Of a stretch of DNA of 64,000 bases, positions 32,528-41,168 are shown piece by piece. The notes beneath the pieces are model-generated. The model saw nothing but the letters and a program-made list of their open reading frames with translations. It was not told the DNA's origin and did no database searches. Source of the DNA: DAOUAE01 sp034433795. GTDB lineage: Bacteria > Chloroflexota > UBA6077 > FW602-bin22 > DAOUAE01. Numbering within the stretch: position 1 is the first letter of the stretch; every line of letters starts with the position of its first letter. Location: NCBI GenBank assembly GCA_034433795.1, contig DAOUAE010000019.1:1-64000 (forward strand), in the 5' to 3' direction. The translations under genes were made by a program, and so were the position numbers.

Positions 32528-33979
32528 ATGGCCAGATGGCCGCTGTCGACGACTGACCGCGGAGGGGTCTCCGCGGCCTCCGAAGCCACGGCCGGCCGGT
32601 GGGGGGCGATGCCGGTCCGGGCCGGCCGGCTGGCGCTCGGCCTCAGGGAGCGCCAGCTGATCCTGGCGCTGGGTGATGGGATGGTGCTGCTGGTCGCCCT
32701 CTGGCTGACGGCCGATCGTGCGGGAGCTCTCCGCCCAGTGGGGGGCCTGTCGTCCTGGGAATGGACTCTCGGTCTGGTCGGGGTTTGGGAGGCGCTGGCC
32801 CTGGTCTGTGGCTGTTACAGCGCGCGGGCCGTCACCCATCCCCTCCCGGCGGTTCGCTCAGCCCTGGTGGCGGCCCTGGTGAGCGGGGGGCTGGGCTGGC
32901 TGGTCCGCCCGGCCGACGGGCCGGCGCTTATCCTGACCTTCGGCTGGGTGGGGCTGGGACTGGCTGGCTGGCGCCTGACGGTGATCGCTCTGCTCGCCCG
33001 GCCGGCTTTCCGGCGGCGGGCGCTGATCGTCGGCGCCCGCCGCGCCGGCCACGCTATCGCCAGTCTCCTGCAGGCGGACCGGTGGAGCGGCTACACGGTG
33101 GTGGGTTTCGTTGACGACTCCGCCGAGCCCCGGGGGGCGTTCGACGGCCTGCCGGTAGTCGGCCCGGGCGCCGATCTAGGGGCGCTGGTCGAACGTCTGC
33201 GGGTCGACGAGGTCGTTCTGGCCACCGCCCACCCGCTGTCCGGGGAGGTTTCGCAGGCGCTGCTGCGGCTCTTTGAGTCGGGCGTGCCGGTCACGCTGAT
33301 GCCCTATCTCTACGAGAGGCTGACCGGGCGGGTTCCGGTGGAGCACATCGGCGACCACTGGGTCATGGCGCTGGCGGTCGGCGGGCCCGGTCCACTGTAC
33401 CGGTGCCTGCGACGGGTCGAGGATCTGGTTCTGGCCGGTCTCGGGCTGGTGGTGACCGCGCCTCTCTGGGGGCTGATCGCCCTGGCCATCCGCCTCGACT
33501 CGCCCGGGCCGGTGTTCTACCGTCAGGTCCGTGTGGGCTATCGGGGACGGCCCTTCACGATGATCAAGTTCCGGACGATGCGCACGGATGCTGAGAAGGA
33601 GGGCCGGCCGGTCTGGGCGGCGGCGAACGATCCCCGTGTCACCGGCGTCGGTCGGCTCCTGCGGGCGACGCGCCTGGACGAGCTCCCGCAGCTGCTCAAC
33701 GTCCTGCGGGGAGAGATGAGCCTGATCGGCCCCCGCCCCGAGCGCCCGGCCTTTGTGGCCATGCTTCAGACCCAGATCCCCTTCTACCGCGCTCGTCTGC
33801 TGCTGCGCCCCGGTCTGACCGGCTGGGCTCAGGTCAACTACCCCTACGGCCGCACCGTCGAGGATGCGCTGGTGAAACTCCAGTACGATCTCTACTACCT
33901 CAAACACCAGTCCCCCTATCTCGACCTGCTGATCCTGCTCCGCACAGTGGTCACGGTCCTGGCCTGCCGTGGCTCCTAG
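32528..33979 (+). CDS. Polyprenyl glycosylphosphotransferase (WbaP/CpsE-type)
   Basis: A 483-residue membrane enzyme that starts surface glycan synthesis by moving a sugar-1-phosphate to undecaprenyl phosphate. Four to five N-terminal helices are followed by a CoA-binding-like domain (RRALIVGARRAGHAIASLLQ, about residue 157-176), another helix and the catalytic PHPT domain. That domain contains KFRTMRTDAEKEG, LRATRLDELPQLLNVLRGEMSLIGPRPERP (in pieces, about 375-410) and RPGLTGWAQVNY. The Asp-Glu pair in LDELPQ is catalytic. ATG 32528 follows GCGAGGAGGGCCA. The initial sugar is unknown. Confidence 0.93.
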   Translation: MARWPLSTTDRGGVSAASEATAGRWGAMPVRAGRLALGLRERQLILALGDGMVLLVALWLTADRAGALRPVGGLSSWEWTLGLVGVWEALALVCGCYSARAVTHPLPAVRSALVAALVSGGLGWLVRPADGPALILTFGWVGLGLAGWRLTVIALLARPAFRRRALIVGARRAGHAIASLLQADRWSGYTVVGFVDDSAEPRGAFDGLPVVGPGADLGALVERLRVDEVVLATAHPLSGEVSQALLRLFESGVPVTLMPYLYERLTGRVPVEHIGDHWVMALAVGGPGPLYRCLRRVEDLVLAGLGLVVTAPLWGLIALAIRLDSPGPVFYRQVRVGYRGRPFTMIKFRTMRTDAEKEGRPVWAAANDPRVTGVGRLLRATRLDELPQLLNVLRGEMSLIGPRPERPAFVAMLQTQIPFYRARLLLRPGLTGWAQVNYPYGRTVEDALVKLQYDLYYLKHQSPYLDLLILLRTVVTVLACRGS

Positions 33980-34024
33980 GGCCGGCGCCCCGCCCGGGCT
34001 CGCCCGCCGGGCCGCCCCTCGCCC

Positions 34025-34053
34025 TTGACCGGGTGTGGCTGACCTGATAGGCT
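34025..34053 (+). promoter_or_regulatory. Sigma70-like promoter for the NTPase gene
   Basis: TTGACC (34025-34030), 17-bp spacer, TAGGCT (34048-34053), 45 nt before ATG 34099. Confidence 0.5.
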
Positions 34054-34098
34054 GCGAGAGCGGGATCGTCGAAGGAGTGCCAGCGATGGGGGAGGGCG

Positions 34099-34761
34099 AT
34101 GGGCCGGCCGGCGGTGGCGCTGCTGATCGCCGGTCGTCCGGGGGTCGGCAAGACCACGCTGCTCAAGCGGCTCGCCGCTCTGCTCGGGGAGCAGGCCGGC
34201 GGGTTCTATACCGAGGAGATCCGTGAGGGGCGCCGGCGCGTCGGCTTCCGTCTGGTGACGCTGGAGGGCCAGAGCGCTGTCCTGGCCCATGTCGACTGGC
34301 CCGGCCCGCCGCGCGTCGGCCGGTACGGCGTCGACCTCCGGGCGCTGGAGGCGGTGGGTGTCCCGGCTCTGCAGCGCGCTCTGGCCGCGCGCCGGCTGGT
34401 GATCGTTGATGAGATCGGGAAGATGGAGCTCCTCTCACCGGCCTTTCGCGCCGCCCTCGAGGCGATCATCGGGGCCGGCCGGCCCCTGCTGGCGACGGTG
34501 ATGCTGGCCCCCGATCCCTGGGTGGAGGCCCTCAAGCGCCGCCCCGAGGTCCGGGTTATCCTGTTGACCGAGGCCAACCGCGAGGCCGTCCTGCAGGAGG
34601 TGATCGCCTGGCTGAAGCAGTGGGGGATCGATCAGGGCGCGCCGGCCGTGGTCCCGAGCGTCCCCCGGCCTAGGCCTCCGGGACCAGAAAGAAATCGACC
34701 TCCAGCCGGATCGTCTCCTCAACGCTCAGCACCATCGCCACACGGGGCACCGGCAGATTGA
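34099..34761 (+). CDS. Nucleoside-triphosphatase, THEP1 family
   Basis: A 220-residue NTPase of the THEP1/cancer-related NTPase family found mostly in archaea and thermophiles. Walker A is AGRPGVGKTTLLKRL (residues 11-25). GGFYTEEIREGRRRVGFRLVTLEG (in pieces, 34-57) is the family signature. Walker B is RLVIVDEIGKMEL (about 99-111). Normal members end near residue 175-180. Here the last 30 to 40 residues are Pro/Ser/Arg-rich and lie antisense to the convergent YceI gene. Biological role is unclear; GTP/ATP hydrolysis is known for homologues. Confidence 0.9.
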   Translation: MGRPAVALLIAGRPGVGKTTLLKRLAALLGEQAGGFYTEEIREGRRRVGFRLVTLEGQSAVLAHVDWPGPPRVGRYGVDLRALEAVGVPALQRALAARRLVIVDEIGKMELLSPAFRAALEAIIGAGRPLLATVMLAPDPWVEALKRRPEVRVILLTEANREAVLQEVIAWLKQWGIDQGAPAVVPSVPRPRPPGPERNRPPAGSSPQRSAPSPHGAPAD

Positions 34762-35380
34762 AATCGGCGAAGGTGAAGCGGGTCGTGGCCTGACCGCTCA
34801 CCGCCCGGTCGACCAGGCGGGCTTTGCCCTCCCAGACGACCGGACGGGTCACGTCACGGATGGTCAGATCGCCTTCCACCTGGAAGGTCGTCTCGCCGCC
34901 GGCGGGCGGCGGCTGGAAGTTCCGCAGCGCCCGGGGGACGAAGGTCGCCGTCGGGTAGCGGTCGGTCTGCAGGACGTTGCGCTGGAGGTAGGCGTCGCGG
35001 CGTCCCTCGTCGCTCCGCAGGGTTCGTAGGTCGGCGCTGAACCGCGACTCCGCGGCGACGATCTGGCCATCGGGACGGAGGGTCAGGCCACCAGCGAGCG
35101 CTTTGGTCGTGCCGACGGCGTCGCTGGGCAGCGAGCGGCCGGCCAGCTGTTCGCGAACCCGGTAGCGGGCCTCGCTCTGCTCAGGGACCAGCCGGAAGCG
35201 CTGGCGATCGGTGCCGGCGGCGCTGGGGTCGGTCTGGGCGGTGGCCGGTGTCGGTGAGGCCGAGGCGGGGGACGGGGTGGCCGTGGGTGACGGGGGCGGG
35301 GTGGGGGTCGGTGAAGCCGGACGGCAGGCGGCTCCCAGGGCTCCCAGGCCCAGCAGCGCGAGAAAACGGCGGCGGTCCAT
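34670..35380 (-). CDS. YceI domain lipoprotein
   Basis: A 236-residue exported lipoprotein. MDRRRFLALLGLGALGAAC has a twin-arginine-like start (DRRRFL) and a lipobox ending at Cys 19. A Thr/Pro/Ser-rich linker (about 20-55) follows. The rest is a YceI-type lipocalin-like beta barrel: RYRVREQLAGR, ESRFSADLRTLRSDEGRRD, RYPTATFVPR, GDLTIRDVTRPVVWEGKA and TRFTFADFNLPVP. YceI proteins bind isoprenoid-type lipids. ATG 35380 has GGAGGGAGT. The 3' end overlaps the NTPase by 92 bp. Confidence 0.92.
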   Translation of the reverse strand: MDRRRFLALLGLGALGAACRPASPTPTPPPSPTATPSPASASPTPATAQTDPSAAGTDRQRFRLVPEQSEARYRVREQLAGRSLPSDAVGTTKALAGGLTLRPDGQIVAAESRFSADLRTLRSDEGRRDAYLQRNVLQTDRYPTATFVPRALRNFQPPPAGGETTFQVEGDLTIRDVTRPVVWEGKARLVDRAVSGQATTRFTFADFNLPVPRVAMVLSVEETIRLEVDFFLVPEA

Positions 35381-35609
35381 ACTCCCTCCGTTTGTGATGG
35401 TGCTCTTTGTCTCTGGCGAGGGGCCGGCCCGGTCGAAGATGGGGTTGAAGGGCAGAGCGGATGGCCGCTGTGGGCGGGCACTGCGCCGGACGCTGGCCCT
35501 CGCGCCACGCTGCGCCCAGAACTGGTCTTTGGGACGTCTCTCAGTATCGCCGGCGGGCATTAAACCGTCGTTAAGTGGGTGTTAGCCGCCGGCAAAATCT
35601 GCTGGCGGC

Positions 35610-35639
35610 CTGACAGCCCGGCCGCCCATGCGCTATAAC
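35610..35639 (+). promoter_or_regulatory. Promoter giving a leaderless mRNA for the 35650 gene
   Basis: CTGACA (35610-35615), 18-bp spacer, TATAAC (35634-35639). The ATG at 35650 is 10 nt after the -10 box. No ribosome binding site fits in that gap. Confidence 0.7.
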
Positions 35640-35649
35640 TATCCGTGGA

Positions 35650-36819
35650 ATGCGACCGGTACGGGTGATCTCGGCGACTCTGCCTGACGGACGGGCTCTC
35701 TGGACCATCGGCGATTGGGGCAACGCCAGCGAGCACATCGGCCGACGATGGGAGGAGGTCGGTTTCGCTGCCCTCACCGCCGCTCTGGCGGACCGGCCGG
35801 CTCTGGCTGGCGGTGAGCTGCGGGCGGTTCTGAATCTGACCACCGACCCGGCGCTCCAGGAACAGTTCTCCAGCCTGGGGCTCCCGAATCCCGATGTGGT
35901 CCTGCTCGTTGAAGGGAAGGATGGGCTGTGTCTCCGGCCGGTGGACCTGAAATGGTCGTTGGAGACGGCCAGTTACCACCAGATCAGCGCCGGGGCGCTC
36001 CAGGCGCTGGTCACGGCCGCCCGTCCGCAGTTCGCGGCCCTGCTCCAGGCGGTCGGCGTCCCGGCCCTGACCGGGAGCTACCGCGACGGCTTCTTTTTCG
36101 CCCCGGACAGCCGACCGAACCGTGAGTTCCTCACGTCGCCGGCCAACCGGCGACAGGAGTACGCTCTGGAGCCCCACGAGGTGGTCATGGTGCCGGTGGA
36201 CCCGGTCGCCTTTTTCAGCCCGCTGCCGGGCTGGGCCCTGGCCGAGCGTCTGGCCCGGATCGACCGGGTCACCACGCTGAGCACCGTGCTGGAGACGGCC
36301 GAGCGGTACTACCGGCTGGGGGCTGGCATCCAGGGAGCGCTGGTCAAACTCCGGACGCCTCTCTTCAGCCCGGAGCCGGCGGCGGTCGACGTGCTCGAGG
36401 CCTTCGAGGACCTGGCGCGCCAGGTCCGGCCGCTGACCAGCGCCAACCTCCTGCGGGCCATCGAACGCCCGATGCAGGCGCGGGCCGAGCGTCTCCAGCG
36501 CCTGCGCCAGCTGCACCGCTGCCCCTACACCTTCCGTGATCTTCTGCAGGACCTGGCCGGGCACGGCATTGTGGTCCCGGAGGATGATACCCCCGAGGGA
36601 CGACAGGCCCGTCGCCCCTGGGTCCAGATCCACCGGACGGTGGCCGCCGAGCACCGTCAGGCCATCAACCAGGCTGGCATGCGTCTCCTGGCCAGCGGGC
36701 TGAACGAGGTCCAGGCTCTGGAGGTGCTGGAGCGGCGCCAGGAGGCGTTCGCCCGGCAGGCCCGGGAGCGCGCCCGGCAGCTGCTGGCGGAGGCCCTGGC
36801 GCGGTCGGAGGGCGGCTGA
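35650..36819 (+). CDS. Unrecognised protein with PD-(D/E)XK nuclease-like motifs
   Basis: A 389-residue soluble protein that I cannot assign to a named family. Residues about 77-104 read NPDVVLLVEGKDG...LRPVDLKWS. That gives P-D, a short hairpin and D-L-K, followed by SYHQISAGALQALV. This is the pattern of the PD-(D/E)XK nuclease core with a trailing Gln. The C-terminal half is helical and Arg-rich (ARAERLQRLRQLHRCPYTFRDLL; RQARERARQLLAEAL). The promoter lies so close that the mRNA is probably leaderless. No restriction, repair or toxin partner is adjacent. A nuclease role is an inference from motifs only; another fold cannot be ruled out. Confidence 0.6.
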   Translation: MRPVRVISATLPDGRALWTIGDWGNASEHIGRRWEEVGFAALTAALADRPALAGGELRAVLNLTTDPALQEQFSSLGLPNPDVVLLVEGKDGLCLRPVDLKWSLETASYHQISAGALQALVTAARPQFAALLQAVGVPALTGSYRDGFFFAPDSRPNREFLTSPANRRQEYALEPHEVVMVPVDPVAFFSPLPGWALAERLARIDRVTTLSTVLETAERYYRLGAGIQGALVKLRTPLFSPEPAAVDVLEAFEDLARQVRPLTSANLLRAIERPMQARAERLQRLRQLHRCPYTFRDLLQDLAGHGIVVPEDDTPEGRQARRPWVQIHRTVAAEHRQAINQAGMRLLASGLNEVQALEVLERRQEAFARQARERARQLLAEALARSEGG

Positions 36820-36828
36820 GCGCGCCGG

Positions 36829-37167
36829 TCAGGCTCCCTCCGGGTCGGCCTCGAAGCGGAAGACCTCCTGGAGCGGCTGGACGGCCCCCGGACCGGCGAG
36901 CCGGGGCGGCGTCACAAACATGCTCTCGGTCACCTCGCGGTTCCAGCGCTGGTGCTCGGGATCGGCCGAGAGCACCTCGATCATCCGCTGCAGGTTTTCG
37001 GCCTCCAGGTAGAAGAAGAGTTCGGTCCCCCGCAGGAAGATGCTGTAGCGCTTGACCCCCGCCCGGCGAATGGCCTCCAGGACCGAGGGCCAGACCGCCC
37101 GGTGGACCTCGATGTACTCCTGGACCCGTTCGGGCTTGAGTTGAACGGTGAAGGCCAGGCGTTCCAT
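36829..37167 (-). CDS. rhaM: L-rhamnose mutarotase family protein
   Basis: A 112-residue protein of the RhaM/YiiL (DUF718) family, a dimeric ferredoxin-like fold that interconverts rhamnose anomers. MERLAFTVQLKPERVQEYIEVHRAVWP (in pieces; catalytic-type His in EYIEVH), RRAGVKRYSIFLRGTELFFYLEAEN and EHQRWNREV are characteristic. It sits 35 bp after the TauE-like gene on the same strand. No rhamnose isomerase or kinase is nearby, so it may act on another sugar. Its final strand (FRFEADPEGA) varies from the usual end. Confidence 0.88.
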   Translation of the reverse strand: MERLAFTVQLKPERVQEYIEVHRAVWPSVLEAIRRAGVKRYSIFLRGTELFFYLEAENLQRMIEVLSADPEHQRWNREVTESMFVTPPRLAGPGAVQPLQEVFRFEADPEGA

Positions 37168-37202
37168 GGCTCTCCCTCCCGCCAGAAAGTATCGCGCGCC
37201 GG

Positions 37203-38045
37203 TCAGAGGCCGCTGGCCCCGTGCAGGAGCAGACGCAGGCCCACCAGCATCAGCGCCAGCGCCAGGAGACGTAAGATCAGCGTCCCGTGGACGCGCTGCG
37301 CCAGACGGGCGCCGATCTGGGCGCCGACCACCACGCCCAGCGCCAGGGCGCTGGCCCGGCGCCAGCCGGTGTGGAACTCGCCGGTCAGCAGGTGCACGAC
37401 CGTCGCCGTCAGGGCCATGATCGCCAGCACGAAATGGCTGGTGGCGGTGGCGATGTGGGCCGGGAAGTGCAGCAGATGGACGAGGACCGGGACGTGGATG
37501 ATGCCCCCGCCGATGCCCAGCACACTGGAGAGGAACCCGACCAGCAGACTGGCGATCAGCCCCAGCGGGAGCGAGTAGGCGTAGCGGTAGGTCTTGCCCG
37601 TGCGGTCGGTGATCATCCGCATCGTCTGGCCCGGTTGTGGGGGGCTGTCCGCCGGGTCAGGCCCGTTCTCCGGGCGATGGGCGGTCACCAGCACCAGGAC
37701 CCCGCCTCCGACCAGAAGCAGCCCCAGAATGAGGTCGAACAGCCCCCGTGGCAGCCACTGAACCACCAGCGCCCCGGCCACGGCGCCGGGAATGGTGGCC
37801 AGGGCGAAGCGCAGCCCACTGGCGACATCGACCCGCCGCTGGCGAGCGTAGGCCAGGGTGCCGGAGAGGGCGTTGAGGCCCACCACCGCCAGTGAGATGC
37901 TGGTGATCGTCGCCGGGCTCTCCGTGGGGTACAGGAGCAGCAGGACCGGCACCAGGATGAAGCCGCCCCCGGCGCCGATCAGTGTGCCGTAGGCCCCGAC
38001 CAGCAGGCCGAGGGCGGCCAGCGCGAGAAAGGTCAGAGGGGTCAT
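37203..38045 (-). CDS. Sulfite exporter TauE/SafE family permease (second copy)
   Basis: A 280-residue membrane protein with about eight helices in two halves separated by a polar loop (about residues 125-155). The signatures GTLIGAGGGFILVPVLLL and SSVLGIGGGIIHVPVLV are the paired family motifs. The loop contains DRTGKTYRYAYSLPLGL. ATG 38045 overlaps the deacetylase stop (ATGA), so the two are coupled. It is only distantly similar to the TauE-like protein at 14690, and its substrate is unknown. Confidence 0.9.
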   Translation of the reverse strand: MTPLTFLALAALGLLVGAYGTLIGAGGGFILVPVLLLLYPTESPATITSISLAVVGLNALSGTLAYARQRRVDVASGLRFALATIPGAVAGALVVQWLPRGLFDLILGLLLVGGGVLVLVTAHRPENGPDPADSPPQPGQTMRMITDRTGKTYRYAYSLPLGLIASLLVGFLSSVLGIGGGIIHVPVLVHLLHFPAHIATATSHFVLAIMALTATVVHLLTGEFHTGWRRASALALGVVVGAQIGARLAQRVHGTLILRLLALALMLVGLRLLLHGASGL

Positions 38046-39157
38046 CGCCACGCTCCGACAGGCGGAGAGTCAGGAGGGGAGGACGCAGCCGAGAGCGCCG
38101 GGTGCGCGCTCAGCCGGTCGAGCAGGGCGGCGATGGCGGGACCGACCTCGGGGGGTTCTTCCGGGGCGGCCGCGTCGTGCAGGGCCCGCAGGCGCTGCTC
38201 GGTAAGCAGGCCCCGGCCGTCACAGAGAACGGCCCCGGCCAGCGCCCAGCAGCGGGCCACCGCCTCGGGCGCGTATCCGCCCCCGCCGACCACCAGGAGA
38301 CGGCCGGCGCAGAGGTCGTGCGCCAGATCGTGCAGCCGGTGGGCCAGACGGACATAGCCCGTCGTGGTCAGACCCAGCCGGACCAGCGGGTCGGCCCAGT
38401 GGACGTCGGCTCCCAGGTCCACGATCAGGAACTCGGGGCGGTAGCGGCGCACGGCCGGGACCACGATGGTCTCAAAGACTGTCAGGTAGTGGGCGTCGCC
38501 GGTCCGGCGCGGCAGCGGCACGTTGAGGATGTGGCCGTAGCCCGGACCCCGGCCCTGCTCGGTCCAGTGGCCGCTGCCGGGGTAGAAGCCCGGGTCGTAG
38601 CGGTGGAGCGAGACCACGAGGACCGGCTCGCTCTCCAGGAGGGCCTGGGTGCCGTCGCCATGGTGGCCGTCGCAGTCGACAATGGCGATGCGTCGGTAAC
38701 CGTATTCGCGCTGGAGGACCCGAACGGCGATGACCAGGTCGTTGAAGACGCAGAAGCCGGCGGCCCGGTCCCAGCGGGCGTGGTGGAGACCGCCGCTGGG
38801 GTTGAAGGCGTGGGTCACCGTCCCGCTGGCCACCAGCCGGGCGCCCAGCAGGGTGGCCCCGACGCTGACCCGGGCCCGGTCGAAGAGTCCCCGGTAGGCG
38901 GGGGTGGCCCCCTGGTCGAGGAAGCCGTGGCCGAGGCGGTCCATCTGTTCGACCAGGGCCAGGTAGCCGGGGTCGTGGGCCAGCAGCAGTTCGCTCAGGC
39001 TGGCCGGCGCGGGGCGGACACACCGGCGGCTCAAGGGAAGGTCCAGCCGCTGCATCAGGTCGCGGGCCAGGCGGTAGCGGGCCCAGGCCTCCGGCAGCCG
39101 GGCGAAGCCCCGGCCATCGTAGGCCTCGTGGTAGAGGAGGGCGGTCTGACAGGTCAT
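38042..39157 (-). CDS. Histone deacetylase family protein (AcuC/acetylpolyamine deacetylase-like)
   Basis: A 371-residue zinc deacetylase of the HDAC/AcuC/AphA superfamily. Active-site features are GGLHHARWDRAAGFCVFNDLVIA (in pieces, His-His, about residue 135-155), IVDCDGHHGDGTQALL (zinc Asp and His, about 173-188), DLGADVHWADPLVRLGLTTTGY (zinc Asp, about 260-280) and VVGGGGYAPEAVARCWA with the usual Gly-Gly-Tyr. Substrates could be acetylpolyamines, acetoin-related molecules or acetyl-lysine. The promoter TTGACA-18-TAGAAT is near consensus. It heads an operon with a TauE-like permease and RhaM. Confidence 0.93.
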   Translation of the reverse strand: MTCQTALLYHEAYDGRGFARLPEAWARYRLARDLMQRLDLPLSRRCVRPAPASLSELLLAHDPGYLALVEQMDRLGHGFLDQGATPAYRGLFDRARVSVGATLLGARLVASGTVTHAFNPSGGLHHARWDRAAGFCVFNDLVIAVRVLQREYGYRRIAIVDCDGHHGDGTQALLESEPVLVVSLHRYDPGFYPGSGHWTEQGRGPGYGHILNVPLPRRTGDAHYLTVFETIVVPAVRRYRPEFLIVDLGADVHWADPLVRLGLTTTGYVRLAHRLHDLAHDLCAGRLLVVGGGGYAPEAVARCWALAGAVLCDGRGLLTEQRLRALHDAAAPEEPPEVGPAIAALLDRLSAHPALSAASSPPDSPPVGAWR

Positions 39158-39186
39158 GGCCGATCCTGATTGGGGCAACTGGGCCC

Positions 39187-39216
39187 ATTCTACCGGTCTC
39201 CGGTCCGCCCTGTCAA
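39187..39216 (-). promoter_or_regulatory. Near-consensus sigma70 promoter for the deacetylase operon
   Basis: Minus strand TTGACA (39216-39211), 18-bp spacer, TAGAAT (39192-39187), 29 nt before ATG 39157. Confidence 0.8.
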
Positions 39217-39278
39217 AGGCGGTGGAATGCCCCTTGCATGCACCTCTGGTCCGACCCGGTGGCAGGGGGTGACAGCCG

Positions 39279-41168
39279 ATGAACGGGAACGGCGAGGGCT
39301 GGGTGACGCGGGCGGGTCTCCTGCTGGCGCTGATCGTCGGCACCGCGCTGCTCGTGGTGGCCCTCGTGACCGTGCGTCCGCCGCACCGCGGGGACCAGGA
39401 GGTCACGCTCCGCCAGCTGGCCCAGGAGATCAAGGGCAGCCGTGTCAGCGGGCTGGTGATCGCTGGCGAGACCGTTCGGGTGGCGATGGCCGATGGGCGG
39501 CACGTCACCGCTTACAAAGAGCCCGGCGTCTCGCTGGCTCAGACCCTTCGCGCCTACGGCGTCACCGACCAGCAGCTGGCGGCCGTGGAGATGGCCGTCG
39601 AGCCAGCGGGCGACGGAGGGTGGCTGTCGGTCCTGGTCTGGATGCTGCCGCTGGTGCTGTTCGGGGCTCTGGTGCTCTTTCTCCTGCGCCAGTCGCCGGG
39701 ACAGGGCGGCGCCTCGGATCAGGCCTTCTCGTTTCTGAAGAGCCGGGCCCGCAAGATCACCTTCGACCGGCCGCGGGTCCGCTTCAGCGACGCCGCCGGC
39801 GTCGAGGAGGCCAAGCAGGAGCTCATTGAGGTGGTCGAGTTCCTCAAGCAGCCGGAGAAGTTCGCCGCCATGGGGGCCCACGTCCCCAAAGGAGTGCTGC
39901 TGGTCGGCCCGCCCGGCACGGGCAAGACCCTCCTGGCCCGGGCGGTGGCCGGCGAGGCCGGGGTGCCCTTCTTCTCCATCTCGGGCTCGGAGTTCGTCGA
40001 GATGTTCGTCGGCGTCGGGGCGGCCCGCGTGCGCGACCTCTTCGAGCAGGCCCGCCGGAACGCCCCGTGCATCGTCTTCATCGACGAGATCGACGCGGTG
40101 GGGCGCCAGCGCGGCATCGGCATCGGCAGCGGCCACGATGAGCGCGAGCAGACGCTCAACCAGATCCTGGTCGAGCTCGACGGCTTCGACCGGACGACCA
40201 ATGTTATTGTGATGGCGGCCACCAACCGCCCCGATGTCCTGGACCCGGCCCTCCTGCGCCCGGGGCGTTTCGACCGGCGCATCGTCCTGACCCCCCCGGA
40301 CCTGGCCGGCCGGGAGGCGATCCTGCGGGTCCACGCCCGGGGGAAGCCCCTGGCGCCGGAGGTCGACCTCGCCCAGGTGGCCCGCCAGACGGCCGGTTTC
40401 TCCGGCGCCGATCTGGAGAACCTGCTCAACGAGGCGGCGATCCTGGCCGCCCGCCGCAACCGCTCGGCCATCGGCCCGACCGAGATCGAGGAGGCCATCG
40501 ACCGGATCCTGGCCGGGCCCCAGCGGCGCAGCCGGCTCATCGGTCCCCGGGAGAAGGCGCTGACCGCCTACCACGAGGCCGGGCACGCCCTGGTCGCCCA
40601 TCTCCTGCCCCATGTTGACCCGGTGCACAAGATCAGCATCATCGCCCGCGGGCTGTCCGGGGGTCAGACGCGGATCGTGCCGCTGGAGGAGCGGCAGGTC
40701 TGGACCTACTCGCAGCTGATGGAGCACCTGGCCTTCATCCTGGGCGGACTGGCGGCCGAGGAGCTGGTCTTTGGGGAGATCAGCACCGGCTCCCAGAACG
40801 ACCTGGAGCAGGCCACCGCTCTGGCCCGCCGGATGGTCTGCGAGTACGGGATGAGCGAGCGTCTGGGGCCGGTCGCCTTGAGCGGTCGCGATGGGCTCCG
40901 GCTGTGGCCGGGCCTGGGACCGCTGCGCGAGCCGACCACGACCGACTACAGCGACGCCACCGCCAGCGAGATCGACCACGAGGTGCGGCGTCTGATCGGC
41001 CGGGCCCACCACCAGGCACGCGATGTGCTGGAGCGGTATCGTGAGCGCCTGGTCGCCCTGGCCGAGGCGCTCATCGCCCAGGAGACGCTGCAGGGGGAGG
41101 AGCTGCAGCGGCTCCTGGAGGGGGCCGGGCGGCCAGCGGTCGCCACCGGCGAGGGAGGGGGATCGTGA
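39279..41168 (+). CDS. ftsH: ATP-dependent zinc metalloprotease FtsH
   Basis: A 629-residue membrane AAA+ protease. Two N-terminal helices (about residues 10-32 and 110-132) flank a short extracytoplasmic domain. The AAA domain has GPPGTGKTLLARA (Walker A, about 207-219), CIVFIDEIDAVGRQRG (Walker B, about 264) and the second region of homology ATNRPDVLDPALLRPGRFDRR. The protease motif H-E-x-x-H is AYHEAGHALVAH (about 431-442), with a later Asp in FGEISTGSQNDLEQAT. It degrades membrane and regulatory proteins. Its stop overlaps the GTG of a small helical gene (GTGA). Confidence 0.97.
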   Translation: MNGNGEGWVTRAGLLLALIVGTALLVVALVTVRPPHRGDQEVTLRQLAQEIKGSRVSGLVIAGETVRVAMADGRHVTAYKEPGVSLAQTLRAYGVTDQQLAAVEMAVEPAGDGGWLSVLVWMLPLVLFGALVLFLLRQSPGQGGASDQAFSFLKSRARKITFDRPRVRFSDAAGVEEAKQELIEVVEFLKQPEKFAAMGAHVPKGVLLVGPPGTGKTLLARAVAGEAGVPFFSISGSEFVEMFVGVGAARVRDLFEQARRNAPCIVFIDEIDAVGRQRGIGIGSGHDEREQTLNQILVELDGFDRTTNVIVMAATNRPDVLDPALLRPGRFDRRIVLTPPDLAGREAILRVHARGKPLAPEVDLAQVARQTAGFSGADLENLLNEAAILAARRNRSAIGPTEIEEAIDRILAGPQRRSRLIGPREKALTAYHEAGHALVAHLLPHVDPVHKISIIARGLSGGQTRIVPLEERQVWTYSQLMEHLAFILGGLAAEELVFGEISTGSQNDLEQATALARRMVCEYGMSERLGPVALSGRDGLRLWPGLGPLREPTTTDYSDATASEIDHEVRRLIGRAHHQARDVLERYRERLVALAEALIAQETLQGEELQRLLEGAGRPAVATGEGGGS

